Assembly (NCBI GenBank): GCA_964007475.1
Contig: OZ023273.1
Location: forward strand, 77,661,737-77,725,736
Source of the DNA: Hybos culiciformis
Lineage: Eukaryota; Arthropoda; Insecta; Diptera; Hybotidae
Reading direction: 5' to 3'
Length of the DNA stretch: 64,000 nucleotides
Position numbers and translations under genes: made by a program. Positions within the stretch are counted from its first letter, which is position 1. Every line of letters starts with the position of its first letter. Positions 1 to 12,502 of this stretch are shown here, piece after piece. Under the pieces are notes generated by a model that was not told the DNA's origin, did no database searches, and saw only the letters and a program-made list of their open reading frames with translations.

Positions 1-559
1 ACTTTTATTATTATCAATTCAACAGATAATGTAAAGAAAGATAAAAAGTTATCACTTATTCCACTGTTTTTCTTATCACTTAAAAAATCTTTCATAAACT
101 CAGTAATCTTTTCTTTTCAAATGATTTTTTATTTTTCTTTTTCTTTGGGATAGGAGAAAAAATAAAAAAATTCCCTTTATGTTTTGATTTTTAAAATTCG
201 AACTCTGCTGATATGTCGTTATCATTATAAATTAATTTAATAAATTATTAAAAATATATAAAATATATTATTCAAAAAAAAAAATATATATATATATATT
301 ATTTGGAAGAAAACTGAAAGGAAACTGAAAACTGAAAAATATAATTTAGATATAAGATTCGAAAATAAAAAAAATTCAATTGTGTTGTAGTTCGATGTAA
401 GTTTTTTGTTTTTCGTTTTTGATTTAAACTTTTTTTTTGTTAGTTATTAAATATTACAGAGAATTAAAAAGTTTGTTTTATTTTTATATAGTGAAAAACG
501 AAAAAAAAAACCATCAATAAAATACTACCCCAAAAATATATTTTTGATCTGGTCACCCT

Positions 560-2103
560 ACACCAGAGCAAAGTGAAAGTAACGGCTTCGTTGAAAATTC
601 TGCTCGTTCAATCATATTGAACGTTAAGTTCCAGCGGGTTGCTACATCTATCACAAGAACTAAACGTTTAATATTATGAACTTCGCAGTTTTCTGAAAGC
701 TTCCGTACTTTTTTCACATTAGCTCTTAATTTTTTTAAAATAGATGAAAGTTTTTCATCATCGTAGCAAATAAGGGATTCTTAAAATTCATCAAAACTAT
801 TAAAATCAACACAACTATATAGGAAGTAAAAATATGCTTTTTACCATTAGTTTCACATTTAAAAGATTTTAATAAATCCTGAACGACTAAATTTAATATA
901 TCTATGGTCTATACATCTCACTCGATTTGTTAATGCTATGCCTTCGATATTCAAATATTCCATAAATAAATGATTGCTGGAAGCATTATCCATTGTGATT
1001 CCTAGAATTTTTGAAGTCGAAATATTCAAGTCTACAAGAGATGTCATAAACTTTTGGCTTAGAGTATAACCACCATGTTTTCCTTTTAAGTGTACAAAAT
1101 CCAATAATTTATTCTGAATTTCCCATGAATGATCTATCCAGTGAACTCGAACAGCCATGAATGATATAAAACTCTTTGAGGTCCATGAGTCTTGGGTGAT
1201 TACCAGGGAGATTCTACAATAACAAAATTTATTAAAATCAAATAAATTATTATTCTTAGTATTATTCTTCACCTGGAGCATTTCTTTCACATTTTGTTTT
1301 TCACTTCAAAATGCTCTCATCAATTCTCTTTTTATAGTGTCATTGGAAATTGTTGTGCCATTTGATTTTAAAGTTTGGACCGTTTCAAAAATAGATCTCG
1401 TTTCAGGGCTTGTAAAACGCAAATCGGATTTAATTATCCATCGCAATCCCGCCTTTTGATAATTTTCCGGCTTAAAACTCTAAAATTATACTATAATTAT
1501 GCTGAACATTAAATAATCATAAAACAACATTTAATTCTATATCTTTATATTATCATAGAGTAAGTAGCTTTTCCGGTACTCACAATTGATCATTAACAGT
1601 AAATGCTATTTATAACTATAGATATGTATACATATGAAATAAAATACAATAAATACTTTATGTATACGGATAATATGCTATTTTAATACGCTAAATAACC
1701 TTTAAAACTGCCGGAAATAAATTTCTACTCACAAAATCTAGTGCTGGTGTTGAGCTTTTCGATTTATGTTGAAAAATTGAACTTTCAGCCAATTCACGAT
1801 GTTTTGAACGAATGTGGTTCAGAAATGTTGATGTTCCACTGTTTTTCTTGGCGGTTAAGACTAATTCTCTAATAAAAATAAGTGATTATCACTAAATTTT
1901 TTTTTTTTAATTCTGACTTACTTGCTGCAATGAATGCATTTTGCATAGACACTACCATCGCTCCTTTTGATTTTTTCAAAATGATTCCATGCAGGGCTTC
2001 TGTTTCTCAACTGGGATTCTAAAACTTCAACTACTACCGAAGTGGAAAAATGAATTTCATTTGCCGAATTTTGCATTATAACTATAGATAAAATCAAGTT
2101 CAA
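560..2103 (-). pseudogene. BED-type hAT transposase remnant (duplication copy 1)
   Basis: Minus-strand pieces of a hAT cut-and-paste transposase of the BED zinc-finger/RICESLEEPER-like kind. The 5' piece, 2103-1918, holds a BED finger start (SPAWNHFEK then YAKCIHCSK, the first Cys pair). The 1290-859 piece holds the catalytic-core start (ITQDSWTSKSFISFMAV, then ILGITMDNASSNH with its Asp-Asn-Ala-Ser motif). Around 670-560 the frame reads DVATRWNLTFNMIERA, the conserved ATRWNSTY-like block. The pieces are separated by stops and possible introns (1480-1918), and the C-terminal dimerisation domain is absent, so it cannot encode a working protein. The family call is firm; the exact exon boundaries are inferred. 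Confidence 0.8.
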
Positions 2104-3159
2104 ATCTCAGAACTACATGACGTTTTTTCAGCTGTAAATATTTATAGTCCCTTATTATTGATATTAAATTTAAAATTTAATTTTTCATAATTTTTTAATT
2201 AAACTTACCTTTTTTATTTTCTTTTTTAAACAATATAAAAATAATTTAATATTTTAGATTTTATTTTTTTTTTTATTTTTCAAAAATCTTTATTTTTTTC
2301 CACCAACGAAATTTTTTTTGAAGTTTGAACTTTTTGTTTGAGTTTGAGTGGTTTTCAAACAATTTTTTTTTATCACATTACTCAAACATTTTTTTTGACT
2401 AAATTTTTTTATTGAAACTATTTGTTTGATTACAAAAAAAAAACCATTTCGCTTCGGTATGAAAAAGTTTGAGATCAAACTATTTGGGTACGAAATAGTT
2501 TGAGATCAAACTATTTGACCACGAGAAGCTATAGCGAACACCATATTATTGTTCATTTTTATAAAGTATTTAACATTTTTTTATATATTTTTGCAACACG
2601 ATATATAGTAGTTGTAGTTGACCCTTTAGCGCATTGATCTTAATTTAATGCGCTATTATTGTTATTTTCCTCGAATGTATGTTATATCTTGTTCGAACTT
2701 CAATATTTTTCCGGCTTTCTTCTGGATATTACTATACAAAAAGTTATTCCGGAAATTTTGATTTCCAGTTCTTTTTTCCCTTAGTCAGTTCCTTGTAGCT
2801 ACTTTTTGCTACATTTGGTAGGGTGGCACCGTTTATTTTGTGTCAAAATATGACAAAAATGAAAACAAACGACGAAAAAGTGAAATTTTATTAAAGTAAG
2901 TTGTTTACTTTTTTTTTGTTTTATTTTTTTCTAGAACTATCACTTCTTAAGTTCGAACGGTAGTTTCAGAATGTGGAAATTCCACTTATTGATCCGGAAA
3001 AATGTTGATGTGCCAACAAGGTATTTACAAGCCTTTTGTTTTTACATACACATAGTTTTTATTACGTACACTTTAAATTTTTTCATTATTTCAGTCTTTA
3101 AATAAAAAATAGTCATGCTTATTGGAAAACGACAGCCGCCTCCTCCAAACCCTCTAATA
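2104..3159. other. AT-rich spacer, no gene seen (copy 2 equivalent 6811-7865)
   Basis: Long T-rich and A-rich runs. An open frame at 2290-2478 is Lys/Asn/Phe low complexity and not credible as a gene. A short direct repeat (AAACTATTTGGGTACGAAAT and neighbours, 2470-2520) and a TAGGGTGGCACC motif at 2818 that is roughly the inverse of GGTCACCCTA at 554 may be worn hAT termini. No coding region recognised. Confidence 0.5.
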
Positions 3160-3345
3160 CGGCGTTTACAATAAGGTATTAAAAGCGGATTGGAACAAAT
3201 CCGATTATCTTTGTCTCATTGAAACTCACATTTTCATTATAAAAAAATTTTCTCGGATTGCAAGTTGGATTGGTCGATCCGAAAAAAATTTAAGGGATAA
3301 ATTGAAATAAATTACAACAAAACATAGCTAAATTTTTAAAATTCC
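3160..3345. mobile_element. Harbinger-like MITE, one end (copy 1; copy 2 at 7866-8051)
   Basis: Starts with TACGGCGTTTACAATAAGG and continues AAAGCGGATTGGAACAAATC, then TCTCGGATTGCAAGTTGGAT. This is the same order as the complete MITE at 30280-30859 and the reversed copy ending near 60218. Only the left end is recognisable; the far end is not found before the keyword repeat at 3464. Preceded by a CCGCCTCCTCC-rich patch also seen near 42805. Confidence 0.65.
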
Positions 3346-3463
3346 ATTGGGGCAAAATGTTCTTCCTTATCAGGCTCTAGCCGCAAATACCACTGATCAA
3401 CCGCCCACCCCGCCCGCCCCTAATTTACAAATTAAAACATCTCAATACATAACCAAAACGTTG

Positions 3464-3566
3464 AAATAATCATTCGGTGAATTGCTCATACGGTGGATTG
3501 CTCATACGGTGAATTGCTCACACGGTGAATTTCTATACGGTGAATTGCTATACAGTGAATTGTCCG
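3464..3566. repeat. 16-bp keyword repeat CGGTGAATTGCTCATA (copy 1; copy 2 at 8170-8272)
   Basis: Six head-to-tail variants of CGGTGAATTGCTCATA, with substitutions (GGTGGATTGCTCATA, GGTGAATTTCTATA, AGTGAATTGTCCGC). All are in direct orientation. It follows a C-rich patch (3400-3420). Function unknown. Confidence 0.85.
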
Positions 3567-4700
3567 CAAATTGTATTATTTTGTAGTTTCCTTTACCAAA
3601 ATCTCTTGTAATAAAACCTTTACAATAATGGAATTTCCTAGATTTATATTATTTTCAATTACAATTTTATCAACATTTTGTTCATTTTCATCAATAAAAC
3701 TTTCAAAACTGTCATTTATAAAATTTTTAATATCTACATTATTTTCATCTACCAGATTTTCAAAATTCTTTTCATTTACATCAAAAAAACTAAAACTTTC
3801 AAAACCATCATTAATTTACAACAATCATAATGATCAACTAAAACTCTTTTTTCATTAAACCCAATTGCATTCCGATTGTAATATTTTTCTTGTTGACTTT
3901 TTCTAAACTTTAATTTCTCCTTTACTTGTCCAAGATCAATATTTTACGATTCTAGACTGGATTTTGAACAAGTAATTCTAATTCTCATATTTCTACCCAT
4001 AAGTAATTGACTTGAGTAAAAATCTATTGATTTCAATGGTGTATTTCGATATTCCATTGAAATTTCTTCCTCATTTTTTGATTTCAATACTATGTTTTTA
4101 CAAATTCCTACAGCTTTTTCCCCTAACCCATTGCTTTGAGGGTACTTTGGCCTAGAAGTGTAGGTTATAAAACCATATTCCTCAGCAAACTTTTTAAACT
4201 CATTTCTATCAAAGGGACTATTATCAGTTAAGATCTTATCAGCTATAAATAGCTTTGAAAAAATTTGAATAAACACTTCTCTTGCTGCTTTAACTGTTTT
4301 ATACGTCATCTTAGCTAATTCTATCCAGTTAGAATAGGAATCTACAAACTATCCAATCAACACCATTACAATAGAGAAAATCAGTGGAAATGTTTTCCCA
4401 TGGTCTCACAGGCAAGACATATGACGATAGAGGTTTTTTGCAATTACTTATTTAATACGTTTGACAAGATTTACATTCTGCAATAAAATCAGCTATGTCA
4501 CTACGCATATTTATCCAATAAAAATTTTTCTTCGCCTTATCGAGGGTTTTTTCAATTCCAAAATGACCTACAATTCTAAAATAACTTTTTTCATTATTTC
4601 TGGAATAATAAGCCTATCAGTGTAAAACAACAACCCACCTGATAGCGAAATTTCATTTTATTAACTTCATGTATTTACGCAAGTCACTACTTAAATTTTT
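3560..4700 (-). pseudogene. Ty3/gypsy integrase region (copy 1)
   Basis: Minus-strand pol fragment of an LTR retrotransposon. From 5' to 3' on the minus strand: an H2C2 zinc-binding end (GHFGIEKTLDKAKK... AECKSCQTY, about 4590-4445), the rve core with the second catalytic Asp (ILTDNSPFDRNEF) and the Glu (NGLGEKAVG), then an acidic Asn/Glu-rich tail down to about 3560 with stops. A 2-bp deletion near 4346 separates the first catalytic Asp from the rest, so this copy is more damaged than copy 2. Confidence 0.8.
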
Positions 4701-4727
4701 TTTGTTACTTGGAAAGTTTCCTGAATG

Positions 4728-7700
4728 AAAGAAAGATAAAAAGTTATCACTTATTCCACTGTTTTTCTTATCACTTAAAAAATCTTTCATAAACTCAGTA
4801 ATCTTTTCTTTTCAAATGATTTTTTATTTTTCTTTTTCTTTGGGATAGGAGAAAAAAGAAAAAAATTCCCTTTATGTTTTGATTTTTAAAATTCGAACTC
4901 TGCTGATATGTCGTTATCATTATAAATTAATTTAATAAATTATTAAAAATATATAAAATATATTATTCAAAAAAAAAAATATATATATATATATTATTTG
5001 GAAGAAAACTGAAAGGAAACTGAAAACTGAAAAATATAATTTAGATATAAGATTCGAAAATAAAAAAAATTCAATTGTGTTGTAGTTCGATGTAAGTTTT
5101 TTGTTTTTCGTTTTTGATTTAAACTTTTTTTTTGTTAGTTATTAAATATTACAGAGAATTAAAAAGTTTGTTTTATTTTTATATAGTGAAAAACGAAAAA
5201 AAAAACCATCAATAAAATACTACCCCAAAAATATATTTTTGATCTGGTCACCCTACACCAGAGCAAAGTGAAAGTAACGGCTTCGTTGAAAATTCTGCTC
5301 GTTCAATCATATTGAACGTTAAGTTCCAGCGGGTTGCTACATCTATCACAAGAACTAAACGTTTAATATTATGAACTTCGCAGTTTTCTGAAAGCTTCCG
5401 TACTTTTTTCACAATAGCTCTTAATTTTTTTAAAATAGATGAAAGTTTTTCATCATCGTAGCAAATAAGGGATTCTTAAAATTCATCAAAACTATTAAAA
5501 TCAACACAACTATATAGGAAGTAAAAATATGCTTTTTACCATTAGTTTCACATTTAAAAGATTTTAATAAATCCTGAACGACTAAATTTAATATATCTAT
5601 GGTCTATACATCTCACTCGATTTGTTAATGCTATGCCTTCGATATTCAAATATTCCATAAATAAATGATTGCTGGAAGCATTATCCATTGTGATTCCTAG
5701 AATTTTTGAAGTCGAAATATTCAAGTCTACAAGAGATGTCATAAACTTTTGGCTTAGAGTATAACCACCATGTTTTCCTTTTAAGTGTACAAAATCCAAT
5801 AATTTATTCTGAATTTCCCATGAATGATCTATCCAGTGAACTCGAACAGCCATGAATGATATAAAACTCTTTGAGGTCCATGAGTCTTGGGTGATTACCA
5901 GGGAGATTCTACAATAACAAAATTTATTAAAATCAAATAAATTATTATTCTTAGTATTATTCTTCACCTGGAGCATTTCTTTCACATTTTGTTTTTCACT
6001 TCAAAATGCTCTTATCAATTCTCTTTTTATAGTGTCATTGGAAATTGTTGTGCCATTTGATTTTAAAGTTTGGACCGTTTCAAAAATAGATCTCGTTTCA
6101 GGGCTTGTAAAACGCAAATCGGATTTAATTATCCATCGCAATCCCGCCTTTTGATAATTTTCCGGCTTAAAACTCTAAAATTATACTATAATTATGCTGA
6201 ACATTAAATAATCATAAAACAACAAAGGAAACAACATTTAATTCTATATCTTTATATTATCATAGAGTAAGTAGCTTTTCCGGTACTCACAATTGATCAT
6301 TAACAGTAAATGCTATTTATAACTATAGATATGTATACATATGAAATAAAATACAATAAATACTTTATGTATACGGATAATATGCTATTTTAATACGCTA
6401 AATAACCTTTAAAACTGCCGGAAATAAATTTCTACTCACAAAATCTAGTGCTGGTGTTGAGCTTTTCGATTTATGTTGAAAAATTGAACTTTCAGCCAAT
6501 TCACGATGTTTTGAACGAATGTGGTTCAGAAATGTTGATGTTCCACTGTTTTTCTTGACGGTTAAGACTAATTCTCTAATAAAAATAAGTGATTATCACT
6601 AAATTTTTTTTTTATAATTCTGACTTACTTGCTGCAATGAATGCATTTTGCATAGACACTACCATCGCTCCTTTTGATTTTTTCAAAATGATTCCATGCA
6701 GGGCTTCTGTTTCTCAACTGGGATTCTAAAACTTCAACTACTACCGAAGTGGAAAAATGAATTTCATTTGCCGAATTTTGCATTATAACTATAGATAAAA
6801 TCAAGTTCAAATCTCAGAACTACATGACGTTTTTTCAGCTGTAAATATTTATAGTCCCTTATTATTGATATTAAATTTAAAATTTAATTTTTCATAATTT
6901 TTTAATTAAACTTACCTTTTTTATTTTCTTTTTTAAACAATATAAAAATAATTTAATATTTTAGATTTTATTTTTTTTTTATTTTTCAAAAATCTTTATT
7001 TTTTTCCACCAACGAAATTTTTTTTGAAATTTGAACTTTTTGTTTGAGTTTGAGTGGTTTTCAAACAATTTTTTTTTATCACATTTTTCAAACATTTTTT
7101 TTGACTAAATTTTTTTATTGAAACTATTTGTTTGATTACAAAAAAAAAACCATTTCGCTTCGGTATGAAAAAGTTTGAGATCAAACTATTTGGGTACGAA
7201 ATAGTTTGAGATCAAACTATTTGACCACGAGAAGCTATAGCGAACACCATATTATTGTTCATTTTTATAAAGTATTTAACATTTTTTTATATATTTTTGC
7301 AACACGATATATAGTAGTTGTAGTTGACCCTTTAGCGCATTGATCTTAATTTAATGCGCTATTATTGTTATTTTCCTCGAATGTATGTTATATCTTGTTC
7401 GAACTTCAATATTTTTCCGGCTTTCTTCTGGATATTACTATACAAAAAGTTATTCCGGAAATTTTGATTTCCAGTTCTTTTTTCCCTTAGTCAGTTCCTT
7501 GTAGCTACTTTTTGCTACATTTGGTAGGGTGGCACCGTTTATTTTGTGTCAAAATATGACAAAAATGAAAACAAACGACGAAAAAGTGAAATTTTATTAA
7601 AGTAAGTTGTTTACTTTTTTTTTGTTTTATTTTTTTCTAGAACTATCACTTCTTAAGTTCGAACGGTAGTTTCAGAATGTGGAAATTCCACTTATTGATC

Positions 7701-9434
7701 CGGAAAAATGTTGATGTGCCAACAAGGTATTTACAAGCCTTTTGTTTTTACATACACATAGTTTTTATTACGTACACTTTAAATTTTTTCATTATTTCAG
7801 TCTTTAAATAAAAAATAGTCATGCTTATTGGAAAACGACAGCCGCCTCCTCCAAACCCTCTAATACGGCGTTTACAATAAGGTATTAAAAGCGGATTGGA
7901 ACAAATCCGATTATCTTTGTCTCATTGAAACTCACATTTTCATTATAAAAAAATTTTCTCGGATTGCAAGTTGGATTGGTCGATCCGAAAAAAATTTAAG
8001 GGATAAATTGAAATAAATTACAACAAAACATAGCTAAATTTTTAAAATTCCATTGGGGCAAAATGTTCTTCCTTATCAGGCTCTAGCCGCAAATACCACT
8101 GATCAACCGCCCACCCCGCCCGCCCCTAATTTACAAATTAAAACATCTCAATACATAACCAAAACGTTGAAATAATCATTCGGTGAATTGCTCATACGGT
8201 GGATTGCTCATACGGTGAATTGCTCACACGGTGAATTTCTATACGGTGAATTGCTATACAGTGAATTGTCCGCAAATTGTATTATTTTGTAGTTTCCTTT
8301 ACCAAAATCTCTTGTAATAAAACCTTTACAATAATGGAATTTCCTAGATTTATATTATTTTCAATTACAATTTTATCAACATTTTGTTCATTTTCATCAA
8401 TAAAACTTTCAAAACTGTCATTTATAAAATTTTTAATATCTACATTATTTTCATCTACCAGATTTTCAAAATTCTTTTCATTTACATCAAAAAAACTAAA
8501 ACTTTCAAAACCATCATTAATTTACAACAATCATAATGATCAACTAAAACTCTTTTTTCATTAAACCCAATTGCATTCCGATTGTAATATTTTTCTTGTT
8601 GACTTTTTCTAAACTTTAATTTCTCCTTTACTTGTCCAAGATCAATATTTTACGATTCTAGACTGGATTTTGAACAAGTAATTCTAATTCTCATATTTCT
8701 ACCCATAAGTAATTGACTTGAGTAAAAATCTATTGATTTCAATGGTGTATTTCGATATTCCATTGAAATTTCTTCCTCATTTTTTGATTTCAATACTATG
8801 TTTTTACAAATTCCTACAGCTTTTTCCCCTAACCCATTGCTTTGAGGGTACTTTGGCCTAGAAGTGTAGGTTATAAAACCATATTCCTCAGCAAACTTTT
8901 TAAACTCATTTCTATCAAAGGGACTATTATCAGTTAAGATCTTATCAGCTATACATAGCTTTGAAAAAATTTGAATAAACACTTCTCTTGCTGCTTTAAC
9001 TGTTTTATACGTCATCTTAGCTAATTCTATCCAGTTAGAATAGGAATCTACAACAACTATCCAATCAACACCATTACAATAGAGAAAATCAGTGGAAATG
9101 TTTTCCCATGGTCTCACAGGCAAGACATATGACGATAGAGGTTTTTTGCAATTACTTATTTAATACGTTTGACAAGATTTACATTCTGCAATAAAATCAG
9201 CTATGTCACTACGCATATTTATCCAATAAAAATTTTTCTTCGCCTTATCGAGGGTTTTTTCAATTCCAAAATGACCTACAATTCTAAAATAACTTTTTTC
9301 ATTATTTCTGGAATAATAAGCCTATCAGTGTAAAACAACAACCCACCTGATAGCGAAATTTCATTTTATTAACTTCATGTATTTACGCAAGTCACTACTT
9401 AAATTTTTTTTGTTACTTGGAAAGTTTCCTGAAT
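4728..9434. repeat. Copy 2 of the 4.7 kb tandem duplication
   Basis: Second unit, offset 4695 bp at its start and 4708 bp at its end because of the two indels. After 9434 the gypsy reading continues into further pol sequence, whereas copy 1 breaks off at the equivalent point. Copy 2 therefore looks like the unit attached to the original flank, and the duplication breakpoint lies inside gypsy pol. Confidence 0.95.
5255..6810 (-). pseudogene. BED-type hAT transposase remnant (duplication copy 2)
   Basis: Second copy of the 560-2103 remnant: BED-finger piece at 6810-6625, core piece at 5985-5554 and the TRWN block near 5365-5255. The two open pieces are identical at protein level to copy 1. A 12-bp insertion near 6224 falls in the non-coding stretch between the pieces. 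Same truncation and same lack of a dimerisation domain as copy 1. Confidence 0.8.
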
Positions 9435-9605
9435 CTTTATAACTAATTATTTTTGATAATACAGGATCGTCTTTAAATGCCCTTTCTAATTTCACTCATT
9501 TCGCCTCAGTTTTACTTAAATTTGCCCTTAATCTATGAACATGAAAATTCATTTCCGGATCATCCTCAACTTTATCTTTTACGTATGCCCTAGCTAGACG
9601 AACGT
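8270..9605 (-). pseudogene. Ty3/gypsy integrase region (copy 2)
   Basis: Better preserved copy. The open stretch 9123-8650 (157 aa) carries all three rve positions: Asp in ENISTDFLY, Asp in LTDNSPF and Glu in GLGEKAVG. Upstream, 9300-9150 encodes the H2C2 zinc-binding end with stops. 9600-9435 reads LARAYVKDKVEDDPEMNFHV and EAK-stop, the connection after RNase H. The integrase normally inserts the cDNA into host DNA; here stops and the missing RNase H make it inactive. The element continues at 10865-11487 beyond a hAT insertion. Confidence 0.8.
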
Positions 9606-10864
<1,259 letters not shown>

Positions 10865-11487
10865 GTTTTCATATAAATTCACTTTTATCTCTAGTAAGTT
10901 CTTTCATAGAAGATGTTTTTTGTGAAAGATTATCAATAAATTTACCAAGAAATTTAAAAATACCTAATATTCTTAATAAATCTTTTTTATTCTTAGGCGT
11001 TTCTAATTCTTGAACTGCCCTAACATGTTTATCATCAGGTCTAATGCCATCTTTTGAAACCACATTTCCCATGAACGAAACTTTATATTGTAATTTCTCA
11101 GCATTGAATTTAATATTGTGCTTATTTGATACGATGTCATGTCATGTCATGCTCTTTATCATTAATACCTGATATAATTAAATCATCAAAATATACTTCC
11201 ACATTAGGAATTGTGCCAAAAATTTGAGTCATTTTTTTCTAAAAAATTTCAGGAGAAATTTACAAACGAAATGACAGCCTATTAAATTTATATCTACCAA
11301 ACGGAGTATTAAAGCAAAATAAATCCGAGCTAATCTCATCTTATCTAATTTGACAGAACCCATACTCAAATCTATTACTGTGAAAATTTATTTACCATTT
11401 AACCTTGACATTATGTCATCACTTGTGGGAATTCCGAAATGTTCTCTCATAATTTGTTCATTTAATTTTTTTGGATCCGGCGATAGG
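10865..11487 (-). pseudogene. Ty3/gypsy reverse transcriptase (rest of the 8270-9605 element)
   Basis: Minus-strand RT. Order: DPKKLNEQIMREHFGIPTSD (about 11480-11420), FTVIDLSMGSVKLDK (about 11380), NTPFGRYKFNRLSF (about 11300), the polymerase box VEVYFDDLIISG (Y-F-D-D, about 11210-11170), then KFNAEKLQYKVSFMGNVVSK and the PDDKHVRAVQELETPKNKKD connection ending at 10870. A tripled GTCAT (11136-11150) adds 10 bp and breaks the frame just after the DD box. Scattered stops elsewhere. The 5' part (gag, protease) is absent. Confidence 0.85.
11136..11150. repeat. (GTCAT)3 frameshifting expansion in gypsy RT
   Basis: Three head-to-tail GTCAT units. With a single unit the flanking RT frames join directly (KEHD followed by IVSNKHN), so two extra units account for the frameshift. 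Confidence 0.75.
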
Positions 11488-11651
11488 CCGATGCATGCTG
11501 ATTGATTGTTGACAACTGTTACACAAATCATTATCTGAACTATCGTCGATGTATGCTGATTGTTTTAATTTGAGTTTTTTTTTGATTCACTTTGAATCTT
11601 CATGAAGTGTCTTAGTTGACCCCGGAAGAAGTAATAGGATATTTTCCACTA

Positions 11652-11974
11652 ATACTGCTGTGATACCTCTTTGTACTAAAGTTCGACTTTTTTTAATCCA
11701 ACTACATCGAGATCTACCCATATACAAAAAAATTTGATCGGTATAATTTGAGTTTATTTCATTTCAATTTAAAATACGAAAAAATTTACAAAACAAATGT
11801 AAATCATCAATTAAAAAATTTATCAATTAAAAAATATAACTTTATTTAAAATTAAATAAAAAATATAACTTCATTCATCGTGATGATGGTAGATTTTAGT
11901 TTTCTTTGCAACGCTCACGATTAGGGCTGGGAAAAGTTTAAAAAAACTTTGTACAGAAACAAGTAATTCAAATT
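11652..11974. mobile_element. hAT-like MITE, left half (split by LINE)
   Basis: Aligns with the first half of the intact MITE at 28402-29070: TTGTACTAAAGTTCGAC, AACTACATCGAGATCTACCC, ACGCTCACGATTAGGGCTGG, ACTTTGTACAGAAACAA. It stops at CAAGTAATTCAAATTT, exactly where LINE sequence begins; the second half resumes at 18152. Confidence 0.8.
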
Positions 11975-12502
11975 TTATTTTTTTTTTATTTAGTTCATTT
12001 ATATAAAAGTAAACAATTCATTATATTAAAGCTAGTTACTAATACAGAAAAGAAATAGTTCAAATTTTGTATTTATATGTGTCCCATGCAAGTGCCTTAT
12101 TGGGACTAATACTGGCAACATTTTAGTTATATAAAAAAAAAGATCATTACAAAAGTAATTAATTAAAATAAAAAAAAAAAATCAAATTATATTATGTTAA
12201 ATTATATTAATAGGAATTTATTCATTAATTTAATTTCATTATTTATTAATAAATATTAGACTTAAAATATTCTAATGTTTTGTTTAAATTATGGCTTTTT
12301 ACTTTAGTGTATCTAAATTAATATGCAAAAATTTATAAAATAGGTATTGCATCAAGTATGTTCTGGGAACTCCAAAAAGAATTATGATAGTTTAGCTTTG
12401 TTAGTAAGTGTTACATTCTCAATATAAGCATATAAAAATATAGAATTTTAAAAATTAAAATTAATAGAATCAGCTTATACTGATTTATATTGGTTATACC
12501 GT

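Larger units (their letters stand above)
33..4726. repeat. Copy 1 of a 4.7 kb tandem duplication
   Basis: The sequence from 33 recurs from 4728 with only scattered substitutions and two small indels: 12 bp extra in copy 2 near 6224, and 2 bp missing in copy 1 near 4346. Copy 1 ends at 4726, where gypsy sequence joins directly to the start of copy 2. The unit carries a minus-strand hAT transposase remnant, an AT-rich stretch, a Harbinger-like MITE end, a short keyword repeat and a minus-strand gypsy integrase. It could be a recent tandem duplication or an unmerged-haplotype assembly artefact; the indels argue against pure copy-paste. Confidence 0.95.

Noticed and set aside
548..2830. TAGGGTGGCACC (2818) and GGTCACCCTA (554) as termini of the hAT remnant between them
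   Set aside because: The motifs point away from the remnant rather than enclosing it, and the match is short.
3571..3858. Plus-strand open frame, Ser/Phe-rich (also 8277-8564)
   Set aside because: Antisense of the Asn/Glu-rich gypsy pol tail; low complexity, no start context.
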